Shown piece by piece: positions 53,411-62,497 of a stretch of 64,000 nt of DNA; position 1 is the stretch's first letter, and every line of letters starts with the position of its first letter. Origin of the DNA: Deltaproteobacteria bacterium. GTDB taxonomy: Bacteria > Desulfobacterota > Desulfuromonadia > Desulfuromonadales > Geopsychrobacteraceae. Location of the stretch: contig JAGYPB010000006.1 of NCBI GenBank assembly GCA_018399135.1, positions 1 to 64,000 on the forward strand. Reading direction: 5' to 3'. Made by a program: the position numbers and the translations under genes. The notes beneath the pieces are model-generated. The model ran no database searches. It was not told the origin of the DNA and saw nothing but the letters and a program-made list of their open reading frames with translations.

Positions 53411-54313
53411 CTATTTGAGCTCCAGGTCATCGAACACAATCTCAAGATCTTCATCATCAGGAGACTGCTCAAAAAAGGCGGTCGTATTAAGAGCTGTCTG
53501 GATTTTCAGCCCCAGATCCTGAACAACGCTGGTGACAATTCCTTCTGTCACTTCTTTGCCGTGACGCAAGTAAGTCTCAAACAACGCGTTGTCACAAATC
53601 GTATTAATCAGCCGTGGAACTCCACCGGAATAGCTCTGAATCAACGGCAGGGTTTCAGGCAAAAAGGGCGATTGATCACATCCTGAAACCTGCAGACGGA
53701 AGGCGATATAGGCAGCGGTTTCACGCGGCTCAAAAGGAGTAAGGGTATATTTAAAAGCTACACGCTGAGCCAGGGGTTCATCAAGTTTCATTATCTCATC
53801 GAGAGCCGGCAGACCAAAAAAAACAATATTAAGAAGTTTTTTTTCCGGAATCTCCAGATTCAACAGCCCACGGAACTCTTCCATCAACTCTCGCGTTTGC
53901 AACATCTGGGCTTCGTCAATAAGAACAACGGCTTTTCGTCCCTCTTCTTCAATCTGAATCAGACGCTCAAAGAGCTGTTTCAGCATGGTAAGCTGACCGG
54001 CGGCGGGATCCACAACCCCCAGCTGAACACAAATTCGCGAGAGTAACCATTCGGGAGTAATATCAGAGTGGATCATGACCAACAGGGAGGACTCATAACG
54101 TTCGACCGGCAGATTATCGAGCATCCGCCGAGCCAGAGTTGTTTTGCCGGTTCCAATGCCACCGACCAGAACAGCCAACCCCTTATCCGTGTCAACCGAA
54201 TATTTCAGTCGTTGCAACGCCCGACGATGTTGCTCACTGTCGAAATAATATTTTTCATTAGGTGCGTTGGAAAATGGTTCACGTTCAAAATGAAAATAGT
54301 CAGAATAACCCAT
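53411..54313 (-). CDS. ExeA/GspA-like AAA ATPase
   Basis: A 300-residue ATPase. It starts with YSDYFHFEREPFSNAPNEKYYF, typical of ExeA/MSHA-type ATPases, has Walker A GGIGTGKT, Walker B VVLIDEAQML, sensor 1 NIVFFGLPAL and SGGVPRLINTICDNAL near the end. Members energise assembly of secretion or cell-wall-crossing systems. No exeB or secretion genes are near; it lies in one direction with a TPR gene upstream, which is its likely partner. The last ~50 residues are acidic. Confidence 0.9.
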   Translation of the reverse strand: MGYSDYFHFEREPFSNAPNEKYYFDSEQHRRALQRLKYSVDTDKGLAVLVGGIGTGKTTLARRMLDNLPVERYESSLLVMIHSDITPEWLLSRICVQLGVVDPAAGQLTMLKQLFERLIQIEEEGRKAVVLIDEAQMLQTRELMEEFRGLLNLEIPEKKLLNIVFFGLPALDEIMKLDEPLAQRVAFKYTLTPFEPRETAAYIAFRLQVSGCDQSPFLPETLPLIQSYSGGVPRLINTICDNALFETYLRHGKEVTEGIVTSVVQDLGLKIQTALNTTAFFEQSPDDEDLEIVFDDLELK

Positions 54314-54350
54314 GGAACCCCCATCAATTTTTCATTCAACAAACATCGAT

Positions 54351-56537
54351 CTACAAAAATGAAACGCGCCTTTTTGGCGCCTCAGGTTCACCTGGCGATT
54401 CGCTTTTAACCTTAGGGGCTGAACCAGAGCCCGAGGGAAGAAGATCATCCGGTACACCCAAAGTGCGCTGCAAGGTGGACACCTTGTCAGCGACATCGCG
54501 ATAATTGTCGTCCTGAGTCAACACATTGTTGTAACTGATCAAAGCATCATTATGACGCTCTGCGCGCTCATATAACAAGCCCAACTCATAACCAAGGTTC
54601 AGCCGTTGAAGTTCCTCAAGGTGGGGTGAATCAAGAGCTTGCTGAAACGTCTTTTCAGCGCTGTGATAGTCACCCTGATCAGAGTAGGTCAAACCTTTAA
54701 GCATCTGACAATCGACGAAGCGAGCCGGATCCTTCTGCGCTTTATCCAGTTCACTGATAGCGTCATCAAGCAGGCCCATTTCACGATATGCTATTCCGAG
54801 GTTGTAGTGAGACTCCAGGTCGTCTGCGGCAATCTGTTCATCAACATCGGTTTTAAATATTCTTTTGCGCTCTGCATCAACAGACTGAAGTTGATCAAGT
54901 TCCGAATCAAAATCAAAAGATCCAAAACCAAAACCATCACCCTCTTCTGCAACGGTATCGCTTTTGGCTTCAGCTTTCGCTTCTTCAAGACGTCTTTGGA
55001 CTTCAATTTCCTGAAGTTTGCGCTGACATTCTTGAGAATCAGGAGCATAGGAAAGGATATCGTTACACAATCTTTCGGCATCGACAAAAAGACCCTGTTG
55101 CAGATAAAACTCAGCCTCCTCAAGATCTGCTTGAAGATTATCAGAACGACGGACAACTTCTTTTGAATCGTCATGTTCGAGATCCAGGTTGAACAGGGCA
55201 TCGTTCTCAAAACCATCTGCGACCTTGTCATCGTCAACCAGATCTATACTGTCCGGTACATCAAGCTCAATGAAAGTATCGGTAGAGTCCTGCTGAATGC
55301 TTTCTGTTGTCTCTTCATCTTCAGATTCGAGAAGCAGATCGATATGATCATCCTCGAGGATGCCATAAGTGAAATGGCTATCCGAATCGTTTTCTTCATC
55401 GTCCTCAAAATCAAGATCAACGGAGCCAAGCAGAGAGTCAGATAACATATCACCGGTATCTATTTCCGCGTCGTCTTGACGATCAGAAATGATATCGAGA
55501 AGCTTGTCCCCTTCGCCGGTGTGCTCATAGATAGAATCAAGGGTTTGAATGATCGCGGTCGTGTGAGGCATCTCGGAATTCAGAAACTCATAATATTCCT
55601 TGAGCTTTTCCAGCCGCCCCCCCTTGAAGAAAGCATCCTTCCACTCTTCCAGCTCGTTAAGGGCTAACTCGTAATGCTTATTGTCAATTTCACACTGAAT
55701 AAGTGCTTCACGAATGTGTAAATCGCTAGGGTCCATCTGCAGCAATTGACGGTAGGTCTCAATGGCTCGCAGGTAATTGCCTGATTGAGCATAACCCTTA
55801 CTGATCCGGCGCAACAGATCGGGATCGTTGGGTTTATCTTTGAGCAATGTCTCAAGAATCGTTGTTCCACGTGGGTAATCACCTTTTTCAAAAAAGGTAT
55901 GAGCCAACCCGGTCTGTAATTGCCGGCTACCGGGAAAATGGGGAAGAAACATGGTGTAAAGCTTGAGGCATTTATCAAAATCGCCCTTATCGCTCAAAAT
56001 ATTGATAATAGAGACTATCTCTTCAAAACCTTCATCCTTGCGCTCATTATTGGTCAGAACTTCAGCCAGCTTGACCCGAACATTAAGGTTAACGGGGTCA
56101 AGATCACGCATTTTTTCGAGGGTTTTGATCTCATCGGCAATTAACTGGTTACGTCCATAATAATCAACCAGGCTACGATACTCCGCCATGGCATTACCAA
56201 TCAGACCCTGTTTCTGATTCAGTTCAGCTAATCGATTATAGATGGAAACCTGACTGGGATCGAGACGCTGCATTTGCTTGTAAATAGCAATCGCTTTGAG
56301 ATAAAAACCATTGCTGGAATAATACCTGGCAATCGCCTCATATTGTTCATAGGCTTCCGTGGTTTTATTGGAGCGCACATACAACTCAGCCAGTTTCTGC
56401 CGCGAACGGATATCCCCCGGTTCCATCTCGACGATCTTGGAAAAATCCTTAATCGCCTTGGCATATTGCTTTTTGCTCAGATTTTTCTGTGCTGATTCCA
56501 GCAACTTTTCTTTAATTGTCGCCAAACAAACCCCCAT
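54351..56537 (-). CDS. Large TPR protein
   Basis: A 728-residue protein with TPR arrays at both ends: about eight repeats in the N-terminal ~370 residues (QYAKAIKDFSKIVEMEPGD, LAELYVRSNKTTEAYEQYEA), an acidic, serine-rich linker (~370-500, e.g. DLDFEDDEENDSD), and about four more repeats (~500-700). It ends with a basic proline-rich tail APKRRVSFL. Partner and function unknown; the same-direction neighbour is the ExeA-like ATPase, 37 bases downstream. The start is uncertain, as the ATG has no clear ribosome-binding site and a TTG four codons later has GGGGG in front. The following 56538-56683 gap holds nothing I can support. Confidence 0.85.
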   Translation of the reverse strand: MGVCLATIKEKLLESAQKNLSKKQYAKAIKDFSKIVEMEPGDIRSRQKLAELYVRSNKTTEAYEQYEAIARYYSSNGFYLKAIAIYKQMQRLDPSQVSIYNRLAELNQKQGLIGNAMAEYRSLVDYYGRNQLIADEIKTLEKMRDLDPVNLNVRVKLAEVLTNNERKDEGFEEIVSIINILSDKGDFDKCLKLYTMFLPHFPGSRQLQTGLAHTFFEKGDYPRGTTILETLLKDKPNDPDLLRRISKGYAQSGNYLRAIETYRQLLQMDPSDLHIREALIQCEIDNKHYELALNELEEWKDAFFKGGRLEKLKEYYEFLNSEMPHTTAIIQTLDSIYEHTGEGDKLLDIISDRQDDAEIDTGDMLSDSLLGSVDLDFEDDEENDSDSHFTYGILEDDHIDLLLESEDEETTESIQQDSTDTFIELDVPDSIDLVDDDKVADGFENDALFNLDLEHDDSKEVVRRSDNLQADLEEAEFYLQQGLFVDAERLCNDILSYAPDSQECQRKLQEIEVQRRLEEAKAEAKSDTVAEEGDGFGFGSFDFDSELDQLQSVDAERKRIFKTDVDEQIAADDLESHYNLGIAYREMGLLDDAISELDKAQKDPARFVDCQMLKGLTYSDQGDYHSAEKTFQQALDSPHLEELQRLNLGYELGLLYERAERHNDALISYNNVLTQDDNYRDVADKVSTLQRTLGVPDDLLPSGSGSAPKVKSESPGEPEAPKRRVSFL

Positions 56538-56683
56538 ACCATGCGCATAGACACAGTTAACTCAGGTAGCTTCAGTCATCATCCATCACTTCAAAAATCA
56601 CCAGTAATTTCCTGATGATTTCAAAACATCACTCTTGTTATCATGTATATGATTAAAAGTAAACACTAATGAACAAACAGAGA

Positions 56684-57397
56684 TCAACCCTGTCTTTTGA
56701 GTCTGGTAATTTCAGCAGACTGTAAAAGACGCCAGGTTCCAGAGCGCACGCCATCCAGGGTAAGAAAACCGACCTTGATTCTTTTTAATCGTACCACAAC
56801 CAAACCAAAGGATTCACACATGCGCCGTACTTGACGGTTTCGACCCTCTTTCAAGGTGACCTCAAACCAGCAATTGCTGCCGGAAGAGCGGACATGGGAA
56901 ACCTTGGCCGGCAGAGTCAACCCATCTTCAAGGGTGATGCCGCTGCGCATCTGTTCCGCCATCGTGACCGTAAGCTGACCACGCACCTTGACCAGATAGG
57001 TTTTTTCAATTTCCTTACCGGGATGACTCAAGGCATGGGACAGATCACCATCATTGGTCAGCAGCAGCAATCCTTCACTATTATAATCCAGACGCCCCAC
57101 CGGAAACAATCTCTCCGGAATATCCTTTACCAACGCAGTTACCAGCGTACGCCCTTGTGGATCATTGAGTGAACAGACATACCCTCTGGGCTTATTGAGC
57201 AGCACCGTCACTTTCTGTTCCTGTTTTTTAAGGGGAACACCATCCAGGCGGATCTGATCGTTTCGTGCATCAGCACTTTCACCAATCCGGGAAACTCTGT
57301 TGTTAACCGTGACACGTCCCTGTCTGATCCACTCCTCTGCCTGACGGCGTGAGGCTAATCCGGCGCGGGCAATCAATTTCTGCAAACGTTCCTGCAT
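56684..57397 (-). CDS. rluB: 23S rRNA pseudouridine synthase (RluB-type)
   Basis: A pseudouridine synthase of about 237 residues. An S4 RNA-binding domain (ERLQKLIARAGLASRRQAEEWI) is followed by the catalytic domain with RLDYNSEGLLLLTND carrying the active-site Asp and KEGRNRQVRRMCE near the end. RsuA/RluB/E/F subfamily; target U2605-like site is inferred. I chose ATG 57397, 72 bases inside a longer open frame that overlaps scpB. Together with scpB and scpA it forms a conserved order. Confidence 0.93.
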   Translation of the reverse strand: MQERLQKLIARAGLASRRQAEEWIRQGRVTVNNRVSRIGESADARNDQIRLDGVPLKKQEQKVTVLLNKPRGYVCSLNDPQGRTLVTALVKDIPERLFPVGRLDYNSEGLLLLTNDGDLSHALSHPGKEIEKTYLVKVRGQLTVTMAEQMRSGITLEDGLTLPAKVSHVRSSGSNCWFEVTLKEGRNRQVRRMCESFGLVVVRLKRIKVGFLTLDGVRSGTWRLLQSAEITRLKRQG

Positions 57398-57410
57398 AGG
57401 TATTCCATTC

Positions 57411-57968
57411 CTACCGATCTGATGGTTCAAGGGGCAAAGCTTCAGCCAACTCCGGTTCAAGAGCGGCAAATTCCTTCAATGTTGGCAGATCATTAAGATC
57501 TTTGAGTCCGAACAATTCGAGAAAATAACGACTGGTGCCATATAACAGGGGACGACCGGGCACATCTTTTTTTCCAAGAATTCTTATCAAATTACGCTCA
57601 AGCAGGGTTTTCATGACCCCGCCGGAATCAACCCCACGCAGATATTCAATTTCAGGCCGGGTGACCGGTTGCCGATAAGCAATAATGGCCAGGGTTTCCA
57701 ACCCCGCTGCCGATAGACGCTGAACACGTTCTTTCTGTAAGCGCCGGAGCCGGGGCGCCAGTGTCGGGTCACTTCGAAACTGGTAACCACCGGCAATTTC
57801 CAGTAAACGAATGCCGCTGTGCGGACGGCTATAATCATTCATCAACCCGACAATAGCTTCTTTTACGTCAGTCTTGTCGGCCTCAGTCAGATCAACGAGT
57901 TTTTCCAACGACAAAGGAAACCCCGCAACAAAGAGAAAAGCCTCAATGGCAGCTCTCAGCTCAGTCAT
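57411..57968 (-). CDS. scpB: SMC-Scp complex subunit ScpB
   Basis: Kleisin-interacting winged-helix protein of about 185 residues that works with ScpA and SMC in chromosome condensation. Family text: MTELRAAIEAFLFVAGFPLS, GYQFRSDP, LSAAGLETLAIIAYRQPVTRPEIEYLRGVDS, GRPLLYGTSRYFLELFGL. I chose ATG 57968, overlapping the scpA stop by eight bases; the longer frame to 58022 lies within scpA. Confidence 0.95.
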   Translation of the reverse strand: MTELRAAIEAFLFVAGFPLSLEKLVDLTEADKTDVKEAIVGLMNDYSRPHSGIRLLEIAGGYQFRSDPTLAPRLRRLQKERVQRLSAAGLETLAIIAYRQPVTRPEIEYLRGVDSGGVMKTLLERNLIRILGKKDVPGRPLLYGTSRYFLELFGLKDLNDLPTLKEFAALEPELAEALPLEPSDR

Positions 57969-58731
57969 AATCGAGAGCCTCCTCGGCCAGAGGTAAATGC
58001 TGGAGCTGATCTTCTGAGGCAACCCGCGTTAACCAGAGATCACTGAAGGTCGCAACCTGTTCGATGTTGATCATCCGCAAGCGAGCCAATTCCAGTAAGG
58101 CCAGAAAAGTCACTACCAGCTCGCCGCGCTGAGCTCCCGGCTGAAAGAAATCACGAAAAGAGATGCGAGAGTGCTCAATCAACCGACGGCTGATCCTGGC
58201 AATATAGTCCGTCACCGACAGATTTTCACGCACCACTTCGTGAAAGACCTCTGGCTGGACATGACTCATTAACTGATGAAAGGCATTGGCGAGTTGGTAA
58301 ACGCTGATGGTCAGTTCAACATCCTGGGGAGAATTATCAAATAAAAGATCAGTAAAGTCACCCTGCGGCAAAAATACATCACGTTCAAGTTGTGGTAATT
58401 GCTCAAATACAGCGGCTACCTGCTTGTAACGCTGATACTCAAGTAAACGCTTGACCAGCTCCGCGCGCGGATCCTCACCCTCTTCTTCAGCCAGATCCTC
58501 ACTGCTCGGCAATAACATGCGCGACTTGATGTGAATCAACTGAGCGGCCATGACCAGAAATTCCCCGGCGACATCAAGATCCAGCTGCTTCATCTGATCA
58601 ATAATCGTCAAATATTGTTCGGTAATCTCAACAATGCGGATATCGTAGATATCCATCTCCTGACTTTTGATCAGGTGCAGCAGCAGATCAAGGGGGCCGG
58701 AAAATTTTTCTAATCTGATATCAACCGTCAT
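57961..58731 (-). CDS. scpA: Segregation and condensation protein ScpA
   Basis: Kleisin subunit (256 residues) of the SMC-ScpAB condensin. The N-terminus FSGPLDLLLHLIKSQEMDIYDI and VAGEFLVMAAQLIHIKSRMLLP are diagnostic; the C-terminal winged helix has FLALLELARLRMINIEQ. It starts ten bases after the site-2 protease gene and overlaps scpB, so all four genes in this run are probably cotranscribed. Confidence 0.95.
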   Translation of the reverse strand: MTVDIRLEKFSGPLDLLLHLIKSQEMDIYDIRIVEITEQYLTIIDQMKQLDLDVAGEFLVMAAQLIHIKSRMLLPSSEDLAEEEGEDPRAELVKRLLEYQRYKQVAAVFEQLPQLERDVFLPQGDFTDLLFDNSPQDVELTISVYQLANAFHQLMSHVQPEVFHEVVRENLSVTDYIARISRRLIEHSRISFRDFFQPGAQRGELVVTFLALLELARLRMINIEQVATFSDLWLTRVASEDQLQHLPLAEEALDYD

Positions 58732-58740
58732 CGAACCCCT

Positions 58741-59427
58741 TTAATGTCCAAATAAAAAACGCATTGCCTGCTCCACCAGTACCATCTGCTGACCAGCCAT
58801 CAACAGAACCAGAAAATTGATGATCGGAGCCAGAACCAACGACCACAGGCTGGTAAAGAACACCAGCAGAACAATAAGAATCAGCCCAAAAGGCTCCAGT
58901 CGTGACAACATCGCCGCATAAACATCAGGCACAAAACCCATCAGTATCCGTCCACCATCGAGAGGGGGAACCGGTAGCAGATTGAAAACCGCAAGAAGGA
59001 CATTAATATACAGGCTGAAGGCGACCATCATCTTCAGCGGTGTCAGCATCTGGGTAAAAATCCCGGCATCAGCAGAAGAGACAGGATCAAACCATCCAAG
59101 CAAACGCAACAGCAGCGCTGAAAGTAAAGCCAGAATCAGATTGGTCAGTGGCCCGGCAAGGGCCACCCAGACCATATCCTTGCGCGGACGACGGAAATTA
59201 GATGGGTTGACCGGAACCGGTTTAGCCCAACCGAAACCGAAAATAAAAATCGCGATACTGCCGATGGGATCAAGATGTTTAAAAGGGTTCAGGTTTAAAC
59301 GGCCAAGCAGACGCGCGGTCGGATCGCCAAAGCGCTCAGCCACATAACCATGCGACACTTCGTGCATCATAATGGCCAGCAAGGCTGGAACCAGCATGAC
59401 GGCTAATTTTGAAAGAACGGCTTCCAT
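58741..59427 (-). CDS. Site-2 protease family (M50) membrane metallopeptidase
   Basis: An intramembrane-type metalloprotease of about 228 residues. It has zinc motif HEVSH (in IMMHEVSHGYVAERFGDP) and the third-ligand motif NLLPVPPLDGGRIL, with about five hydrophobic segments. This is the compact S2P class next to scpAB in many bacteria; a substrate is not known. I chose ATG 59427, which has AAGG five bases before it; the open frame to 59529 is inside an interspersed element and unlikely to be used. Confidence 0.9.
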   Translation of the reverse strand: MEAVLSKLAVMLVPALLAIMMHEVSHGYVAERFGDPTARLLGRLNLNPFKHLDPIGSIAIFIFGFGWAKPVPVNPSNFRRPRKDMVWVALAGPLTNLILALLSALLLRLLGWFDPVSSADAGIFTQMLTPLKMMVAFSLYINVLLAVFNLLPVPPLDGGRILMGFVPDVYAAMLSRLEPFGLILIVLLVFFTSLWSLVLAPIINFLVLLMAGQQMVLVEQAMRFLFGH

Positions 59428-59450
59428 GGACACCTTTGTAGTGTAAAAAG

Positions 59451-59605
59451 TGATGGCGTCGCAAAAACTCACCAACTGCAGCGTTGCCGTGATTGTTTCA
59501 CTGCTTCGACGTACGTAAGTTCGCCTCATTGTTCAACAATCACGCGCCTTACATGTGGCGCTTTTTGCTTAGCCATCTAATCTGAGGCTTTTTGCGAAAG
59601 CATCA
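59451..59605 (-). repeat. Complete copy of the second interspersed element (~155 bp)
   Basis: Ends TGATGGCGTCGCAAAAA (59451) and TTTTTGCGAAAGCATCA (to 59605) are inverted repeats at 14/17. AAAAGTGA occurs at both edges (59446-59453 and 59605-59612). Inside are the palindromic pair GTGATTGTT/AACAATCAC and ACGTACGT. Homologous to 4655-4734 in inverse orientation. Sits between the site-2 protease and the tRNA nucleotidyltransferase fusion. Confidence 0.78.
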
Positions 59606-59632
59606 AAAGTGACTTTAATTCTGTCGCACACT

Positions 59633-62332
59633 CTAGTTGACTTGTGATGTCGGGTCAACAGAACTGTTGTTGGCAGGCTGCTGACCGGCACCCTGCATAT
59701 ACTGTCGTACCCAGTCAAGCTCGTCGACGCGGGTTTTAATATCCCCATCCAGACGACGATCAAGAAGGTGGCCGAAGACAGTCTGAAACAGCGGCCCCGG
59801 AGTAAGTCCCAGAGACACCAGATCATGACCATCGATTATCACTTTTTCACGGCGCAGATCAGTGACATAGCGGGAAATCCACTGGCGTCCGCAATCCTGT
59901 TCAGTGCACGCCATCAGGTACAGCAGAGATTCTATCCTGTAGGAGGAAAACCAGTGGTACAATGAGCTGTTAGATGGTTGATGATGCTGACGTACCAGGC
60001 GTGAAATTTTTCGCTGCAGACGAATGACCTGTGGCAGTTCATCAACAACAACTGATTTTTCATCCGGCCGCATAGCAAACCAGCGTCCCAGCTTACGCAA
60101 ACCGCCAACCGGCAGTCCATCTAACAGGCACATTAAAAAGACCAGCCAGCGCTGACATGGTATGCCGGTGTAAAGCAATTCATACCAGCTGATTGCCTGT
60201 TCCGCAGCTTTAAACACATTTTTGCTATCACTATCAACATGGATCCGTGCATCAATGACTTGCAGGAGACCAAAGTGGTTCAAACGCTCCAATGCCGAAA
60301 GGATTTGGGGTTCTTTAAGTATATGCTTTAACTCGTTAAAAATCCGCACGCCGCCGACTTTGCGCACCATCTTTAATTCCACGGCGCTATGCATCAGGCG
60401 TTCGGTCTGACGACCTATGGTGAAATTCAGTCGCTGCTCAAACCGCACAGCACGATAGAGGCGCGTCGGATCTTCAATAAAGCTTAAGTTGTGCAGAACC
60501 CGAATCGATTTGTCACGCAGATCGCGCTGCCCACCGTAAAAGTCAAGGACCACCCCGAAATGATCAGGATTCAACGCTACGGTAAGGGTGTTGATGGTAA
60601 AATCGCGGCGATAAAGATCATGACGAATCGACGCATCCTCAACCTGTGGCAAGGTTGCCGGACGATCATAATATTCGATCCGCGCACTGGAGACATCGAC
60701 CTTGAATCCATCCGGAAAAATAATCACTGCGGTTCCGAATTTGTCATGTTCACGCACCCGGCAAGACGCCCTGGCGGCAAAAGCCCTGGCAAAGGTGATG
60801 CCATCACCTTCGACCACAACATCGATATCCAGGTTTTTCCGGCGCAATATCAGATCCCGAACAAAACCACCAACAAGATAAACGCGAACCCCTGATTCAT
60901 CGGCTACGGTTCCTAATTGCTGCAGCAATTGGCGCACCCTGGGCGGCAACTGAGTGGCAATATAACGATCCAGTTTTTTGCGTCGCGTTTGCAAACCGCG
61001 CCGTTCCAGACTTTGCCGCTCACCTTCCTCAGTAACACCGGTATTGCCGAGCATATATCTTAAGAGATCGGTACGAGTAACCAGGCCGACAAGACTTCCC
61101 TGCTCAACCACCGGCACACTACGCTGCTGGTGCTCGACAATCACCCGCTGCAATTCCTGCAAGGAGGCCGTGGGAGCCACCTGCTCAAAATCACTGTTCA
61201 TGACTTCGGCAACAGGTATTTTATGCAAGCGATGATGAGCAGCTTTTTCAACCACCTGTCGGGTCAGAATACCTGCTACCTTGCCATCCTTGTGAAGGAT
61301 GGGCACAGCATTAAAGTTATAGCGCGTCATCAGATCCCGCGCTTGTTGAATCGTCGCCTTCAACGACAGACTCTTCACCGAGCGTGACATTAAATGCTGT
61401 GCATCACAGTGAGACTGGACAAAGCGCGGCAAACATTGCTCGATCTCTTTGAGCACCTGAGCCAAGGGTTTATCGCGCACCGTCGCCGAAGCGGCAAAGG
61501 CGTGGCCACCGCCACCGAATTCCCGCAGCAGCTCACCAACATGTAATTGCGGTATGCGCGAACGGGCGATGATAAAAACGCGATCCTCCATACGTACCAC
61601 AGCAATAAGGATATCGAGGTTCTCGATATCCTTGAGTTTATGAACCAGGGTTGAAATGTCGCCACTGTAGCTGTCGGTTGAGGCGCTTGCTACTGCAACC
61701 TGAACCCCTTTTAGCGTTATTATCTCCGTTGACTTGAGCAGGTCATTAAGCAACTCAACCTGTTCCGAAGTCATTTCACGCACAAGAAAGTCAGCAACCA
61801 TGTTGAGGTTGGCACCATGTTCAAGCAGAAAAGCTGCTGCGCGAAAGTCATCAGGCGTGGAACTGGAAAAGAGGAGATGGCCGGTATCCTCAAATAGACC
61901 GAGCATCATCATGGTCGCTTCATCGGCACTCGGCACAATGTCACGCTCAATAAATAACTGAGTGAAAATCGTCGTGGTAGCCCCAACATCACGGATATCT
62001 TCGAAGGAAGCTTTCAGGCTGTTTTCATCAGCGGGATGGTGATCGTAGATATGCAACTCGACATCATGTCGCCGGGCAACCTCAGCCAGAGGGCCAATCC
62101 GCTGGGCGCTGCGCACATCCACAAGAATCAGCCGCTTAATAGCTTTGAGGTCGATATCTTTGGGGCGCTTGATGTCATAGGCATAGAGGGAGCTTTCCAA
62201 TAAAAAGTGGCGCAGCCCCCGCTCCTGGCCACCGGGGAAAACCAGCACCGCATCCGGATATAAACGCTTCGCCGCGATCATCGAGCCAAGGCAGTCAAAA
62301 TCAGCGTTGATGTGGGTTGCTATGACCTCCAT
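59633..62332 (-). CDS. DHH-CBS-poly(A) polymerase/tRNA nucleotidyltransferase fusion
   Basis: An 899-residue protein with four parts. N-terminal DHH phosphoesterase (~1-310: THINADFDCLGSMIAA, DVRSAQ, YDHHPADEN, GGGGHAFAASATV of DHHA1). Two CBS domains (~315-435). A class II nucleotidyltransferase head (~470-620: LVGGFVRDLILRRKNLDIDVVVEGDG with catalytic DxD, RRDFTINTLTVAL). Then a poly(A)-polymerase-like helical tail. Such fusions in Geobacter relatives act as A-adding or poly(A) enzymes with a separate CC-adding enzyme; which applies here is not shown. The ribosome-binding site AAGG overlaps the duplication next to a MITE-like element. Confidence 0.92.
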   Translation of the reverse strand: MEVIATHINADFDCLGSMIAAKRLYPDAVLVFPGGQERGLRHFLLESSLYAYDIKRPKDIDLKAIKRLILVDVRSAQRIGPLAEVARRHDVELHIYDHHPADENSLKASFEDIRDVGATTTIFTQLFIERDIVPSADEATMMMLGLFEDTGHLLFSSSTPDDFRAAAFLLEHGANLNMVADFLVREMTSEQVELLNDLLKSTEIITLKGVQVAVASASTDSYSGDISTLVHKLKDIENLDILIAVVRMEDRVFIIARSRIPQLHVGELLREFGGGGHAFAASATVRDKPLAQVLKEIEQCLPRFVQSHCDAQHLMSRSVKSLSLKATIQQARDLMTRYNFNAVPILHKDGKVAGILTRQVVEKAAHHRLHKIPVAEVMNSDFEQVAPTASLQELQRVIVEHQQRSVPVVEQGSLVGLVTRTDLLRYMLGNTGVTEEGERQSLERRGLQTRRKKLDRYIATQLPPRVRQLLQQLGTVADESGVRVYLVGGFVRDLILRRKNLDIDVVVEGDGITFARAFAARASCRVREHDKFGTAVIIFPDGFKVDVSSARIEYYDRPATLPQVEDASIRHDLYRRDFTINTLTVALNPDHFGVVLDFYGGQRDLRDKSIRVLHNLSFIEDPTRLYRAVRFEQRLNFTIGRQTERLMHSAVELKMVRKVGGVRIFNELKHILKEPQILSALERLNHFGLLQVIDARIHVDSDSKNVFKAAEQAISWYELLYTGIPCQRWLVFLMCLLDGLPVGGLRKLGRWFAMRPDEKSVVVDELPQVIRLQRKISRLVRQHHQPSNSSLYHWFSSYRIESLLYLMACTEQDCGRQWISRYVTDLRREKVIIDGHDLVSLGLTPGPLFQTVFGHLLDRRLDGDIKTRVDELDWVRQYMQGAGQQPANNSSVDPTSQVN

Positions 62333-62348
62333 TGAAGGATCCTTATTC

Positions 62349-62491
62349 GTAACTATTCAGCACTGTCCTGGCGCAGGGTCGGGGGTCCTGTGACAAGAGT
62401 GTTTGTCGCCATGGAAGGCAACAACAAGCGGTCATGGATGACGAAAAGCGTCCCTTGACACAGGATTCCCGATCCGGTGCTGAACAGATAC
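62349..62491 (+). repeat. Long MITE-like element (143 bp) with perfect 8-bp target duplication
   Basis: Left end GTAACTATTCAGC (62349-62361), right end GCTGAACAGATAC (62479-62491). CCTTATTC stands directly before (62341-62348) and after (62492-62499). Compared with other copies it lacks about ten bases in the GGGAAACAATC region. It lies exactly between the pyrD stop and the ribosome-binding site of the fusion gene. Confidence 0.92.
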
Positions 62492-62497
62492 CCTTAT

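Noticed and set aside
59428-59529. Longer N-terminus of the site-2 protease
   Set aside because: It would be translated from within the interspersed element; ATG 59427 has a ribosome-binding site and fits the family length.
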